Part shown: positions 46,601 to 56,598 of the stretch, in pieces
How the letters are laid out: each line of letters starts with the position of its first letter
How positions within the stretch are numbered: the stretch's first letter is position 1
Assembly: GCF_964204645.1 (NCBI RefSeq)
Contig: NC_134029.1
Span: forward strand, 17,626,450-17,690,449
DNA from: Tubulanus polymorphus
Lineage: Eukaryota; Nemertea; Palaeonemertea; Tubulaniformes; Tubulanidae
DNA: 64,000 bases
Reading direction: 5' to 3'
The notes under the pieces: model-generated
Told to the model about the DNA's origin: nothing
Databases searched by the model: none
Seen by the model: only the letters and a program-made list of their open reading frames with translations
Program-made: the position numbers and the translations under genes

Positions 46601-49600
46601 ATAAAATAACCTATGAAATAAGTATATTCTCACCAGCAATGAGCATTTGGAATTTGCACGTATACGGCACCTAGTCCAATGAAACGTTCGCTATTTTGGC
46701 GTTCCCATAATTAGCCTAGTAGCGTCGGAATTCCCCGTATATCCCATAAACAGCCAATCACCTTCGCTCGAACAGATGACGCCCCAATCGAGGTCATTGC
46801 AATATTATACGCAAGTGCTAAGAATTTTCCCGCCAAAAACAGTTTTTCGGCAAATTTTAACTAAGTTGACAATGTCATCGACGGAGGTCCGCCATGTCTT
46901 CAATCACATCGATCATACGTCGTTTAGGCAGAGAACCAATGTAACAAATGCTCACATAAACTAGGGGTCCAGGGACACCATGCCCACTTGGGAAGTGGTT
47001 TCCAATGCTCAACAATCTAACAATTTCAATATTCAACGCCCCCTGGTGACCATATACAAAAATCAATGACCTTGAAACTCACCACAATCATAGAACCTGT
47101 CAGCAGCTACGATTTTGTAATTGATTGTGATAACAAAATATGCCTCGTTACCAATTTAATATAGAAACACTAAGTAATTCTACTATTCAACGCCCCCTGG
47201 TGACCATATGCAAAACCCAATGACCTCACCACAATCATAGAACATGTCATAAAATACAACTTTGCAATTGATCATGGTAACAAAATATGCCTAGGTGCCA
47301 ATCTAATAAGGAATACTAAGTTATTCTACTATTCAGCCCCCTGGTGACCATATAGAATAACTAATGTCCTTAAAACTCACCACAATCATAGACGATGTCA
47401 TGAGCTAACTTTGCAATTGATTGTGGTAACAAAATATGCTTAGGTATCAATATAATGTGGAATAATTTTTTTCCACCTATGAATGAGTACTGATGATACC
47501 AAGATGGCCGCCAATTGTGTCATAATTGGCCGATCAAAAATACCTGGCTCAGGTATAGGCCTAAAACATCCCTTTCCAAAGAATACTCATCACAAATTGC
47601 AATGAGAAATGGCAAACCAGTAGGAAGCTACAGGACTCAGAATTTAGGCCAAAATTGACATTTTTTGGCACTAAAAAGGTCCTAGGATGGCCATCTTGAG
47701 TCCGATCGACCCAATTTTTCTTATGTTGATGGGCCCTTGGGGAGTACAAACATATACGAAAGATCAAGGTAATTGATTTAAGCGTCTTTAAAATTTCCCT
47801 CAAAAAGTGTAAAAAGTGCTGATTTTGACGAACAACAATGGCTGCTAGTTGGCCATCTTGATTCTAATAGGGCCAGTTTTTGGTCTGAAGATGTGTCCAG
47901 GGTAGATACATGTATAATCCAAATATCAAGACATTACCTTGAAGCGTCTTCAAAACTTCCCAAAATTACTGGATTCCGTCTACGGATGGACAACGGACGA
48001 AAAGTGAACGCAATAGCCCGCTGGGACCTAAGTCCTAAGTGGGCTAAAAACCTACCACGATTTTACATGAATTGGCTCAATGCCAACTTAAGATCGCTGA
48101 CAAAGGTAAACCAAAAAGTGACTGCTGTAATTGTACTCGCTTGCCAGTGTCCAGAACGCACGGAGAGTATCACTGTACTTGCTTGTCACTACCCGGGACA
48201 CTAATTAAGTAAGTGGTCCTTGGATGGAATACCACAAATGCAGAACAGTGTTGGCAGCTACGCAGTCAATAGAAAGTCGTAACACTATATTTCCAATATT
48301 TCATAACACCCTATAATACCTTTTGCCGAATTGGATCCTGTTTTTTTCCTTTAATTTGAGAAACTGCCACCGAACAAACGAGTCGTAATAAGGATTTGCG
48401 TCCGTTGTAATAAACGATCTTCGCCAGTCGACCTGAAAACAGTTTAAAAACCAAAAACCAATGAATACGAAGCCGAACAACCTGAATCAAACAACTAAGT
48501 TACACTAGTAAGAAACAGAGCAAAGGTACCTTTAAACCCATTTGAGATAAATCTTCCTTCGCCAATGGTGGAAAATATCCGAGCCAATGTTCGGGATTGG
48601 CGAAATTCTTAATTTCATCATCTTTCAATCCAAGGGACCTCATGATATTCCACTGATATTTACTGGATCCAGATTTGGCAGCTGCCTTACTCTAAAATTG
48701 AAATCAAATAGCCTTTTTTGATGTTGGTTAAACACATACCTGTTGAAATGAAGCTGCTTATGTCATAATGCAGCTATCAATGTGAACCCTGACCCCCCCT
48801 AGTTCATCCATCGCCAGGATTTCGACGTGAAAATTGGTGGATCCTGAACGAAGACTTTTTTAGTAATTAACGAATCTCTGGCGAACCCAAAAGAAATGGG
48901 TGTCGTATCTCTATCGAATGCGTGAGGATTATGTATTCATTGAGCATCGAATGTCTGGCGGATTCCAATCTAAACCTACTTCGAAAGTCTGACGAAAAGC
49001 GGTTTGATATGCGGTTTGAACATACGGGACATATAGTCAGTTTACCTTCCGTTGTTACGCTCCCGATCGGATATGTCGCTTCACTAAAACGTCAGGTCGC
49101 CAGAGCCTCTATATCGTGGGAAATTCTCACAGAAGTTGTCACATTTAATTGTTAGCTTAGCATTATTTATCACTTCAATCTTCATTAAAATAAACAGCAT
49201 AAGTTCTATTTCAACTCTTTGGAGCTTGTTATTACGATAAAATTTAAACGAATGTGAAAATCCCCGATTGAAGAATCGGCCATGTTCATGGTGGTCTCAC
49301 CGTCGGCAACTATTTTCCATGATTCAGGAAGGTTTTCGTCCCAATGGAAACGAGAAAATATTCTTAATAAAGTCTAATTATTATTGTTTTTAAAGGTGCA
49401 TTGTTGATTTTTTAATATCGGAACAACGGTGAGATCTTCGCGGGCCGCAAAACGGTTAAAATAGTTAAGTTTTGTTAAGATTTTATAGTTTTAATAAAAG
49501 AAATGAAATTAATAAACATGCTACATTGTGTCGAATACCTGGCGTATTGTATTTCTTAAGGAAATCTGTCTAGTGGAAAGCTGTCGAAGCCCTGACGAGG

Positions 49601-52131
49601 TTATTCTATAAAAGTGACGAAAACCTGACTAATGTCATCTATGGTAATAGTGATAATCTGTCGAAACCTGAGCGGAAAGATTTATGGTATGTGTCGAATT
49701 GGAGTCGAATGTCTGAACTAGGGGGGGTCAGGGTTCACATTGATAGCTGCATAAGCATATACAGTAGATGCTGCTCGCCTTAGATCTTGCGGGACCAATA
49801 AATTATCTTCGAGGTACACAAATTCCAGAGCAAGCGGAGCAGGGATGGATCATTATCAGGATGAATTGTCACCAAGAAACTTGTTATTTTAGGCAAACGA
49901 TAATCGGAAGCAATCGGCACCCAGGTAAACAGAGTCTGCTGTAATATACTCTTGATAATTTATGAGAGCTAGGGTTGAAATGCCTTCACTAAAATCAAAT
50001 GTAAATTGCTACAATTTCAAATGAACAACTAACACATTTGCTGCCATGTTGCTAGTAAGAGTTGTTTCGTAGCTGGCAATGGACCTATAGCATAGTCAAC
50101 CATTACTTTCAATTGACCGATGAGCAATGAGAATGAAACAGAGTTCGTTCACACCGCGTACCAGTAAGGAACTGTGTCATTTCAATTTTCAGAGTGTAAA
50201 TAATAAACAGTGAATAAGAAGGATCAGCTTAAGAGTTAACACGTTCATTGCCATACTTTTTCTCAGTTGCCATTACAGGTTATTAGGTAAGTTGGCACAG
50301 AAGCCGTTACATAGTCAGCCTTTGTTCCGATCAGCCCCGAGAATAAAGCTAAGTTTATTCACATTCCGACATTCCCGTGTGCCAGAGAGTGGAATATCTA
50401 ACAGTGATTACGAAGGATCGGCTACAAGCTTACTCATAGTGGCACTGGTGGAGGAACCTTGAATTACGAGATAACTCAAATTCGGCGGCGACCAACACTA
50501 TGGATCTGATAGAAGAGAACAGGATGATGATTATTAGAAGGATCTGAGTGTACAAGACTGAAAACATGTAAACTACCTTTTTCCCCTTCGCTTTGTCCTT
50601 AATCAGTTCTTCAGCCGATTCTTCTTTTTTGATTTCCTCGACCTCGTCGGTTTCAGCCGGAAACTGCGGCGGGTAACCAAAATCTTCCATTTCACGTTTC
50701 AGTTTATCCGCGCACGCTTTTATTGGCATACCGGTGCAATGAAGCCCAAACGGGAACAAACATTGTTTGCCTTGTAAACGTTGGTACCCAACCGCGAACT
50801 ACAATACAAATGAATTCAATACTAGAATACTAATTGATAACGTCCAATTAACCAAAAATTTTGCATGGTTACAAAATATGCTTAGGTTCGAGTACATATG
50901 GAAATTCTATGATATTCATTCAAAACCCCTCAAAAACCAATGATCTTGAAACTCACCGCAATCATATAATATGTCACGAGCTATACATTTGCAATTGATG
51001 GTGGTTACCAAATAAATGTAGGTCTATTTAATTCTAACTCCCCCCCCCCTGGTGGGAAAAATAAACTAGAGGTCTATAAGGCTTGATGCTCAGCTATTAC
51101 ATTGATGGTTATTATAATTCCCATGATTGTTATTCCCATCATTCCTGTCTTATCTTTTTTCATCTTTCCACTTCCAAATGGTGCATAAAAAAAAACTTCA
51201 AACATACCTCACATTTTGATAGCGAAAATGTGTGACCTAAATGTAGACGTCCATTCATGTATGGATATGGAAATGTGACAAAATATTTGTCCCTCCTGAA
51301 ATGAAAAATATGACTGAAAATCTAAAAATTTCACACCCTTTCTCTCATACAAGGCAACCTGTTATCATCCAACCTTGAACAGGTAGCCTATAGAAATATC
51401 TGCAGCCTGGCCTCTACGCCTCAGGAATTTGATACTTTCTCACTATTCTACCTTATAGGCATCCCCAGGAAGGGGAGGGGTGCGGGAATAGTGGACGCGC
51501 CCCTTTTTGAGAGCTAACAACTCAAATTACTCTGTAATCAATGTTTGATTCATTTGTTGAATCCCAGATAACAAATATATATATCGATCTTTACGATGCC
51601 AGCGTAGTGGGGGCCAGCAGAGAATAGACGTATTGAAGTGAGTATTTTGAATCTGAGTGTATTCAACCCTTGAACAGGTAGTTTTAGAAGCTTAAAAACG
51701 TGTATAAGACCAACTAATTTTCAAGATTTTTCTTGCCAATTTGATTAGTCTTTTACCTCTTAATGATTAATTTAGAGCCTGGCAAACGTCTCTAAAGCCT
51801 CTAATTTTCAAAAAGTTTTTTGGAGAGACCTACCAAACACCACACATTGTGCTTGGATACTGGATTGATGCTAATCCTATGCTACTAATCTTTTACCCTC
51901 TACACATCATATATTTCAAGGACCCAAGGCTAATAAGTTTTTCAGTTGTTCCTCGGGCTAAATTTCACCCAGTCTATGAAACTAATCAAGTACTCTTATC
52001 TTATCTTACCCATCCTGTTTGTAATTGACCGGAGCATCCATTTCAAATACTTTTGACTCTTTCCATTTTTGTTGCATCCGCTGTTCAATGTCCAGCAACT
52101 CGTTCAATTTTGCAGTTCCCTTTCTTTCCAT
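31646..52131 (-). CDS. LARS1: Cytosolic leucyl-tRNA synthetase (complete, 27 exons)
   Basis: Charges tRNA-Leu with leucine in the cytosol; in animals it is part of the multisynthetase complex and a leucine sensor for TORC1. Exons: 52010-52131, 51208-51295, 50577-50798, 48530-48691, 48320-48432, 44963-45026, 44665-44732, 44314-44539, 43668-43832, 43521-43574, 41883-42101, 41527-41612, 41238-41386, 40811-40949, 40491-40700, 40360-40417, 40183-40246, 39812-39995, 39411-39501, 38140-38280, 37535-37672, 37191-37301, 36216-36326, 36024-36128, 33546-33641, 32794-32926, 31646-31857. The sum is 3531 nt, 1176 residues plus stop, the same length as the human protein as I recall it. Visible: class I HLGH at 59-62 ([19 protein letters not shown]), a lysine/glutamate-rich insert near 105-145, the CP1 editing domain with [13 protein letters not shown] and [15 protein letters not shown], the [18 protein letters not shown] block, KMSKS at 715-719, an anticodon-binding region ([19 protein letters not shown]), and the archaeal/eukaryotic C-terminal extension ending [13 protein letters not shown]. 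Start ATG at 52131. All introns are GT-AG. In the editing pocket, human TLRPETM reads TLRAETM. Nothing suggests loss of function. Confidence 0.97.
33806..36005 (+). mobile_element. Family A repeat, copy 3, interrupted
   Basis: Leader AACTAGGGGTCAAGGGACAC at 33806 and right end TCCCAAGTGGGC (to about 36002). Typical internal units occur from about 34985 onward (ATGACCTTGAAACTCACCAC, ACGCCCCCTGGTGG). Between about 33900 and 34985 lies about 1.1 kb of other sequence. It includes a block at 34520-34562 shared with 46733-46768 (CCCGTATATCCCACAAACAG, then CCAATCAC). Confidence 0.75.
34520..34562 (+). repeat. Repeat shared with 46733-46768
   Basis: 'ggaatttcccgtatatccca' followed by CAAACAGCCAATCAC. 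The second copy reads 'ggaattccccgtatatccca' followed by TAAACAGCCAATCAC. Both also have a nearby upstream 'gttcgc.attttg'. The second copy stands about 200 bp before family A copy 4, so the flank may be part of a larger repeat. Confidence 0.55.
36676..36862. repeat. TIR-type MITE
   Basis: Left GACTTACGACCCGACTAGATC and right GCGGTCGTAAGTT are inverted ends. Between them CTTACGATC, TACGACTCGATC and CTACGATCAATC alternate on both strands, giving a palindrome-rich unit of about 185 bp. It lies in LARS1 intron 22. Confidence 0.5.
38396..38560. repeat. Dispersed repeat in LARS1 intron 19
   Basis: AATTGACCAACGAGCATTGA, then 'ggatgaaacattg', 'aaacagtgagtataaaggat' and CAGCTGAG. Related units occur at 50090-50440, so the family is present in two LARS1 introns. 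Confidence 0.5.
41690..41866 (+). repeat. Family A 3' fragment in LARS1 intron 11
   Basis: 'tctctagggtgcaggtacat', 'ccaaatatgaagacaatcta', 'tttccaaaatgactggattcc' and the terminal CCCAAGTGGGCT match the last about 170 bp of family A. The end lies about 16 bp from the donor of exon 11 (41883). Confidence 0.65.
42279..42368. repeat. 17-G and 10-C homopolymer runs
   Basis: Seventeen G at 42290-42306, flanked on both sides by AATGAAATGTCGG. A run of ten C (42359-42368) lies about 50 bp on. On the transcribed (minus) strand of LARS1 intron 10 these give C17 and G10. Length in the assembly may be unreliable. Confidence 0.85.
43104..43135. repeat. Perfect 32-bp palindrome
   Basis: The half-site AAAATGCTCTGGGTTG is followed directly by its exact reverse complement with no spacer. 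It lies in LARS1 intron 10. A further 'gaaatgctcttgctcc' follows as a partial direct repeat. Confidence 0.9.
45592..45880 (+). repeat. Two tandem ~150-bp repeat units in LARS1 intron 5
   Basis: Each unit runs AAATAGAAACTCCACCCCCA, CGAATCCAAAA, TTTATAGGCC(T)(A/T)(A/G)GGTCCA, 'gaaca', 'ataccaaatttgggattgat' and AAACTGTAGGACT. It is related in style, not sequence, to the family A units. A tail of 'gacagacgcacgaacaaacg' follows. Confidence 0.65.
46961..48047 (+). mobile_element. Family A repeat, copy 4 (LARS1 intron 5)
   Basis: Leader CTAGGGGTCCAGGGACACCA (46961-46980), then GCCCACTTGGGA (46982-46993) and the right end TCCTAAGTGGGC (48034-48045, one change). Three internal units and the usual tail with CAAGATGGCCGCCAA are present. 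Small deletions have shortened it compared with copy 1. Confidence 0.8.
48768..49752. mobile_element. 985-bp non-autonomous DNA transposon with 39-bp TIRs (LARS1 intron 3)
   Basis: Left end ATGCAGCTATCAATGTGAAC followed by CCTGACCCCCCCTAGTTCA (48768-48806). The right end (49714-49752) is its inverse without any mismatch I can see. The interior has many variants of GTC(T/A)GGCGAA / TCTGACGAA / CCTGACGAGG on both strands, like subterminal repeats. The internal 77-codon ORF (48922-49155) has no recognisable motif, so a transposase would have to be supplied elsewhere. Confidence 0.8.
50090..50440. repeat. Dispersed repeat units in LARS1 intron 3
   Basis: Repeating theme: 'caattgaccgatgagcaatg', 'gagaatgaaacagagttcgt', 'aaacagtgaataagaaggat' with CAGCT, then again 'gagaataaagctaagtttat' and 'acagtgattacgaaggatcg'. 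Related to 38396-38560. Confidence 0.45.
50860..51060 (+). repeat. Family A internal fragment in LARS1 intron 2
   Basis: 'catggttacaaaatatgctt', CCAATGATCTTGAAACTCAC, 'ttgcaattgatggtggttac' and CCCCCCCCTGGTGG are diverged pieces of family A units. Confidence 0.55.
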
Positions 52132-52436
52132 TTTACTTGTAGTCTCAAGCCAAACAAACTATTGAATATAAATTAAACACGTATGAAAATTGAGTCATAC
52201 GAAAATACTTAGCCTCACAAGAACTAAAATAACATAAATGGGCCAATGTATTATAAATCAATAAATATCAGCTGGATATTAATGTATTTCTTCCATTTTA
52301 CTTTTAGCCTAAATAACGTCTCAGATTCCGCCATTTAGACTTCAAAATTATAATGTGCCCACTGTGATCTGGTTTGTTTATGAAATTCAATGATAAAGGT
52401 TGCAAGCAGACGGTTAATAGTATCAAACTTCGGACA

Positions 52437-52670
52437 GTTAACCCTTTCAGTGCCTCTACACTGCATTGCAGTGTATAAATGGGTGATGGACTTTGCTAGT
52501 ACACCGCACTGCGGTGTATTGATGTAATTTGTAAACCTTTTTATCTCTATGAAAGATGGCAGCACCTGTCAAACACAGTTAGATATAAGTAACTAACAAT
52601 ACACCGCGCCATGGTGTAGACGCATCACTTGTGATTGCCTTTTATTTGATGCACTGGGCTAGAAATCTTT
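52437..52670. repeat. AACCCTTTCAGTGC-family MITE, copy 2
   Basis: Begins TTAACCCTTTCAGTGC. It contains ACACCGCACTGCGGTGTATT, then GAAAGATGGCAGCACCTGTC and the late 'acaccgcgccatggtgtaga', all as in the copy at 3386-3638. It lies upstream of the LARS1 start. Confidence 0.6.
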
Positions 52671-54829
52671 CAAACATTTTCATATTATTTTCATATCACA
52701 GCACTTTAGGTAATGAATTAGTCAGTACCGAGTTTGTCAGGGATGTTTTGAGAGCTGGTTGGCAATATATCAGTGCTCTGCTAATAAGAGTTAGAGGTGC
52801 GGAGCTACAGTTCGCTGTAACTTGGCCTCTGGTCATTTCTTGTATACCAGAGCAACCTCTACACATTAAACCATCGTTGGTTTCTACTAAGCCCATCCAA
52901 TTATATAGGCCTATCTTGTTTTACCCTATCCAGATGCGTTGATTTCACTGGAAGATTCACTCTAGCAAAATAACCAATCTGATTGACGACATATATATCG
53001 CATCGCTCAAGTGTCTTGTTGCTAACGAACTACAGTGTTACAATGCCTAGTTTCAAAGTGAAAAAATGGTGTCATTTTTGCTATTTCTGTATTTATATCG
53101 CATCAAGCACGGAGTATGATGAAGGAACCTCCGAATGAACATAATAATAAGAAAACTGAATATGTGAGGTTTGTAATGATAGTTTATTTTTCACAATCGA
53201 TTTGGTGAAACTGGATTTCTGGTGGTTTAAAGTCACAGTGATTTAAGAGTATCGAGAAAGTCAAAATGTCGTCCGTGTCTTAGTGTCTGTGGTACATCAG
53301 ACACTAAGGTTCTTGGTGAAGATGGTTGTTGCATCATACTGTTACCGATTTCAACATATGATAGTCTAATCATCACATTATCAACAACACCAACAAGAAT
53401 AAGAAAGATTTAAGGGCAAAACCAAGGCCTGCTTAGCACGGATACATTGGGTTGAAATATAGGACAGGAGCGTCATTTAGCCTACTAAATAATGTGAATC
53501 GATGTGACGGTCAGCTGAATACCTTTTAGCTTTGGTTATTCAGTCAAATAAGCTTACCTTCGTAAAATTATTTTATTCACGCGTGCAAACGGTGCAAACC
53601 AGATGCCGGTAGATCCCCAAGCGAGTCCGTAATCCGATGATTAGTATATTCTGTACCGCCCAAGAAAGGGTTGTTCCGAGAAAATCCAGACCAACTAAAT
53701 TCGATTCAATTCAATTAGAGCTTCATTGTCCCCCACAGAAATCGATCCGCTATTTATTGTAAAAAAAAGTAAACATGAACATGAATCTATGAGATGTCAG
53801 GCCTGCCTCGGATTTCATTATTCTAGGACACTGGGATCAAAACGGGCTCATGGGTCCGGGCACAACCGATGGGTTGGGCAAGGCTTTTTACTGCCCACGA
53901 GCTGAATGAATGACTCGACGCCCCGGCACCCGACTTAAACTCCCGGACAAGAGTTTAGTCTTCTCCATTTTGGTCTTCTGACAATTAGTCCTCTTTAATA
54001 TGATATATAATTTCATTTTTCCATTTTGAATTATAATAATCGTACAAAGTGATTCAAATACAAAAATTCAAGATGGAGGGAAACATGATAAACCTGTATA
54101 AGGTTTATATGATGTTATGCCACCCTGGTACACCCAATCACACTCTCTTTCACACCACATTCACACCGAAAATATTTAAGTGCTAGGTGGCAGAGACTGG
54201 CAAAGTTATCGAAACATTAATTGAGGAGATACTGTTTGAGAGCACGTTTAAAAACTGGAGGGGATACTGATCCAATGATCTTCAGTGAGTAAGGCAAGAT
54301 ATTCCAAGTTAAAGGGACTGACACTTTTAATGAGAATTTCTTTCGATTGGTTCTGAATTGTTCTAATTTGAATGCATGACGGTTCGAGTATGCTGATGGT
54401 GAAAGTCAGAATTTAATGAGAAATAATCTGAAAACGAGTTAGGCAGTAGTGCATTCTTATATTTAAAAAAATATGAAAAAGCACAATTAAAATTTCGTCA
54501 TTGCTCGAAAAGTAAGGATAACTAAGTTTTTGAAGATGGGGCTGTATGATCTAAGAAAGCAACCTTTGATATAGGCCTAACCCTGATCGCACGCTTTTGA
54601 AGTAGGATTATTGGCCTGATTCTCGATTCGTAGTTATAGCTTTGAACAACCCAAGACAATTGGTCTTCCTGATATTACTAATTACCTGCTCATAGGATCT
54701 ATGGATTAAGATTTTTTATGGATGGTAGTACTAATAGTGTAATTTGATTGAAAAAACGATAAATTAAATTCACTTCACTTTTAAACGTTTTTATTTAGTT
54801 GCATATCTACAAGAACGTATCCCAGTCAA

Positions 54830-55010
54830 CATTTTTAGTCGGCCCGACGTCCAAATAAAGTCGGCAAGATGGTCGGCCCTTAGTCGGTGTCGCAGTCGTC
54901 CCGTCGTTGGGCGTGCTCGTCGGGAAGTAGTCGGCCCGACTTCAGTTTTCGTCACTTTGCTGTCCTAATGCCGACGTTTTGCCGACTGCCTGATATTATG
55001 TTTGCAGTTC
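54830..55010. repeat. GTCGGCCCGAC palindromic repeat block
   Basis: GTCGGCCCGAC occurs twice, around 54839 and 54929. GTCGGC, GTCGTCCCGTCG, GCCGACG and GCCGACTG occur between and after them, on both strands. It resembles a short element with many subterminal inverted motifs and differs from the AT-rich surroundings. Confidence 0.45.
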
Positions 55011-55489
55011 GCCGAGTTAACATTTCTAGTCGTAGTCAGTTATATATAGGCCTAAAAGACATTTACATATTGCAGCAAAGAATATTCACAATACAAGAAA
55101 GACAATATTCAGCACAGTTATCATTATTCATTTGCTCACTGATTTCCAGGTTGCGTCCCAACACGACGTAAAAAGTCAAAAATACTTTCTCTAAATGTCG
55201 GAAGACTAAATGTACCAAATTCGGAAGACTAATTGTGAGAAGACTTATTGGATGGGAACTAAATGTACAAAGACTAGTCGAAAGACTAAATGTACCAAAT
55301 TCGAATGAGACGCTGACCACTACGGGCAAGTGCCGGATCCTGAATGTATTGCGAGGGACCGCCCTTTAAACTCTTTGATGGTAAGGCATTTCCGGCCTCT
55401 TTTTCCGAAGGGTGTCAAAAGACACTTCTTCGTCAAAACTATGTGTCTTTTGCCTTTGGATTGAGAGCGTTGGCCCTTATAACCTCGAG

Positions 55490-55620
55490 ATACTCCAAAC
55501 CCAAACCCTAAGCCTCTAAATCCTAACCATCTAAACCCTAACCCTATAAACCCTAATCCTCTAAACCCGAACCCTATAAACACTAACCCCAGGCCTAAAC
55601 CCTAACCCTATAACCCTATA
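55490..55620. repeat. Degenerate telomere-like (CCCTAA) tract
   Basis: Runs of AACCCTA, CTAAACCCTAACCCTATAA, CCCTAATCC and TCTAAACCC fill about 130 bp. This is (TTAGGG)n on the other strand with 1-3 base variants. The opposite-strand ORF rich in Gly-Leu-Gly-Phe is a by-product. Confidence 0.75.
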
Positions 55621-55624
55621 AACC

Positions 55625-55750
55625 TCTGACACTTGCTATTCTATGCTATCGTAGGGTTTTGTAGGATAGCAAGAATAGCAAGAAAAGCATGCTATTCTTT
55701 GTTCTTTTAGGAGAGTAGAATAGCAAGAATAGCAATAAATACTGCGATTC
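55625..55750. repeat. GAATAGCAA short repeats
   Basis: 'gctattct' and 'agaatagcaag' recur at least seven times on both strands ('aggatagcaagaatagcaag', 'catgctattctttg', 'gtagaatagcaagaatagca'). It could fold into several alternative stems. Not recognised. Confidence 0.5.
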
Positions 55751-56598
55751 AGTGCTCCTCTTGGCTATTCAGGATTATCGCGCACTATTATGAACTCCAG
55801 GCCTACTATACTAAGACGGATAAACTCTAGTGGCCCTATAATACGATAAAAAAGAATGCATACCCTAAGATTTGTCATCATTAATAAAAGTTTTGACAAT
55901 CTGGTCTTCAACTCTAGAATGAGGGGAGAAGAGTGTATCAAAAAAGTGATCTTTGTTTTATGAAATTTAATGATGAAGAAACTTCATCGTATATAGTCGA
56001 CCACGCACCACTGTGGTAAAGACAACTAAAATTTAGCTTCGGAGGTTAGGAAATAATATTTGGTTGGACGCTTCAGTAAGTTCACTCAGCTCTTGTCCGG
56101 CGGATCCGACAGAGCAAAGCCATCCTATTTTTCTTTTATTACAGAATGTTTGGATAAACGACAATGGTGGTTCATTTAGACTGCATAATTTCAGTTATGA
56201 CACATTTAAGGTACGACTGTAAAGAACGCCGACTTAGGGCCCGGCAGAGTGGCATCGCGGCCGGCCTCGCCGATCGTTGATAAGAACCAATGAATGGCGC
56301 GTATTTAAAGGATCTCTTGCGGTTTGGGCGAAATCTCATCATGAGGTTCAAATATTTTGTCAATTTTCGATGTAACGATTTCTAGATAAAGCCCTGTTTT
56401 TGGAAAGAGACCGTTTTCCGAATCTCTGATAATCTTCGATTTATCGGAGGCTTCCGTTTTTAGTTATTCCTGTTCCGTAATTTAGCAATCTTAAATTGCT
56501 TCCGGGTTCTCTGGGTATTCCCAGATCGATAGGTTAATAGTTAATAATAAGCCTAGCTTTACTGTCATTTTCACTTGTTGATTGATTCACTTCAATCA

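Larger units (their letters stand above)
52671..56598. other. Divergent intergenic region between LARS1 and the myosin gene
   Basis: No gene recognised in about 3.9 kb. It holds a small family B match (53283-53322), a GTCGGCCCGAC-rich block (54830-55010), a telomere-like tract (55490-55620) and a GAATAGCAA-rich stretch (55625-55750). I could not see a protein-kinase exon that would give the myosin the N-terminal kinase typical of class III. Confidence 0.45.

Noticed and set aside
48922-49155. 77-codon ORF as a transposase fragment
   Set aside because: It lies between the TIRs of the 985-bp element but has no transposase-like residues and follows the repetitive CTGACGAA motifs.
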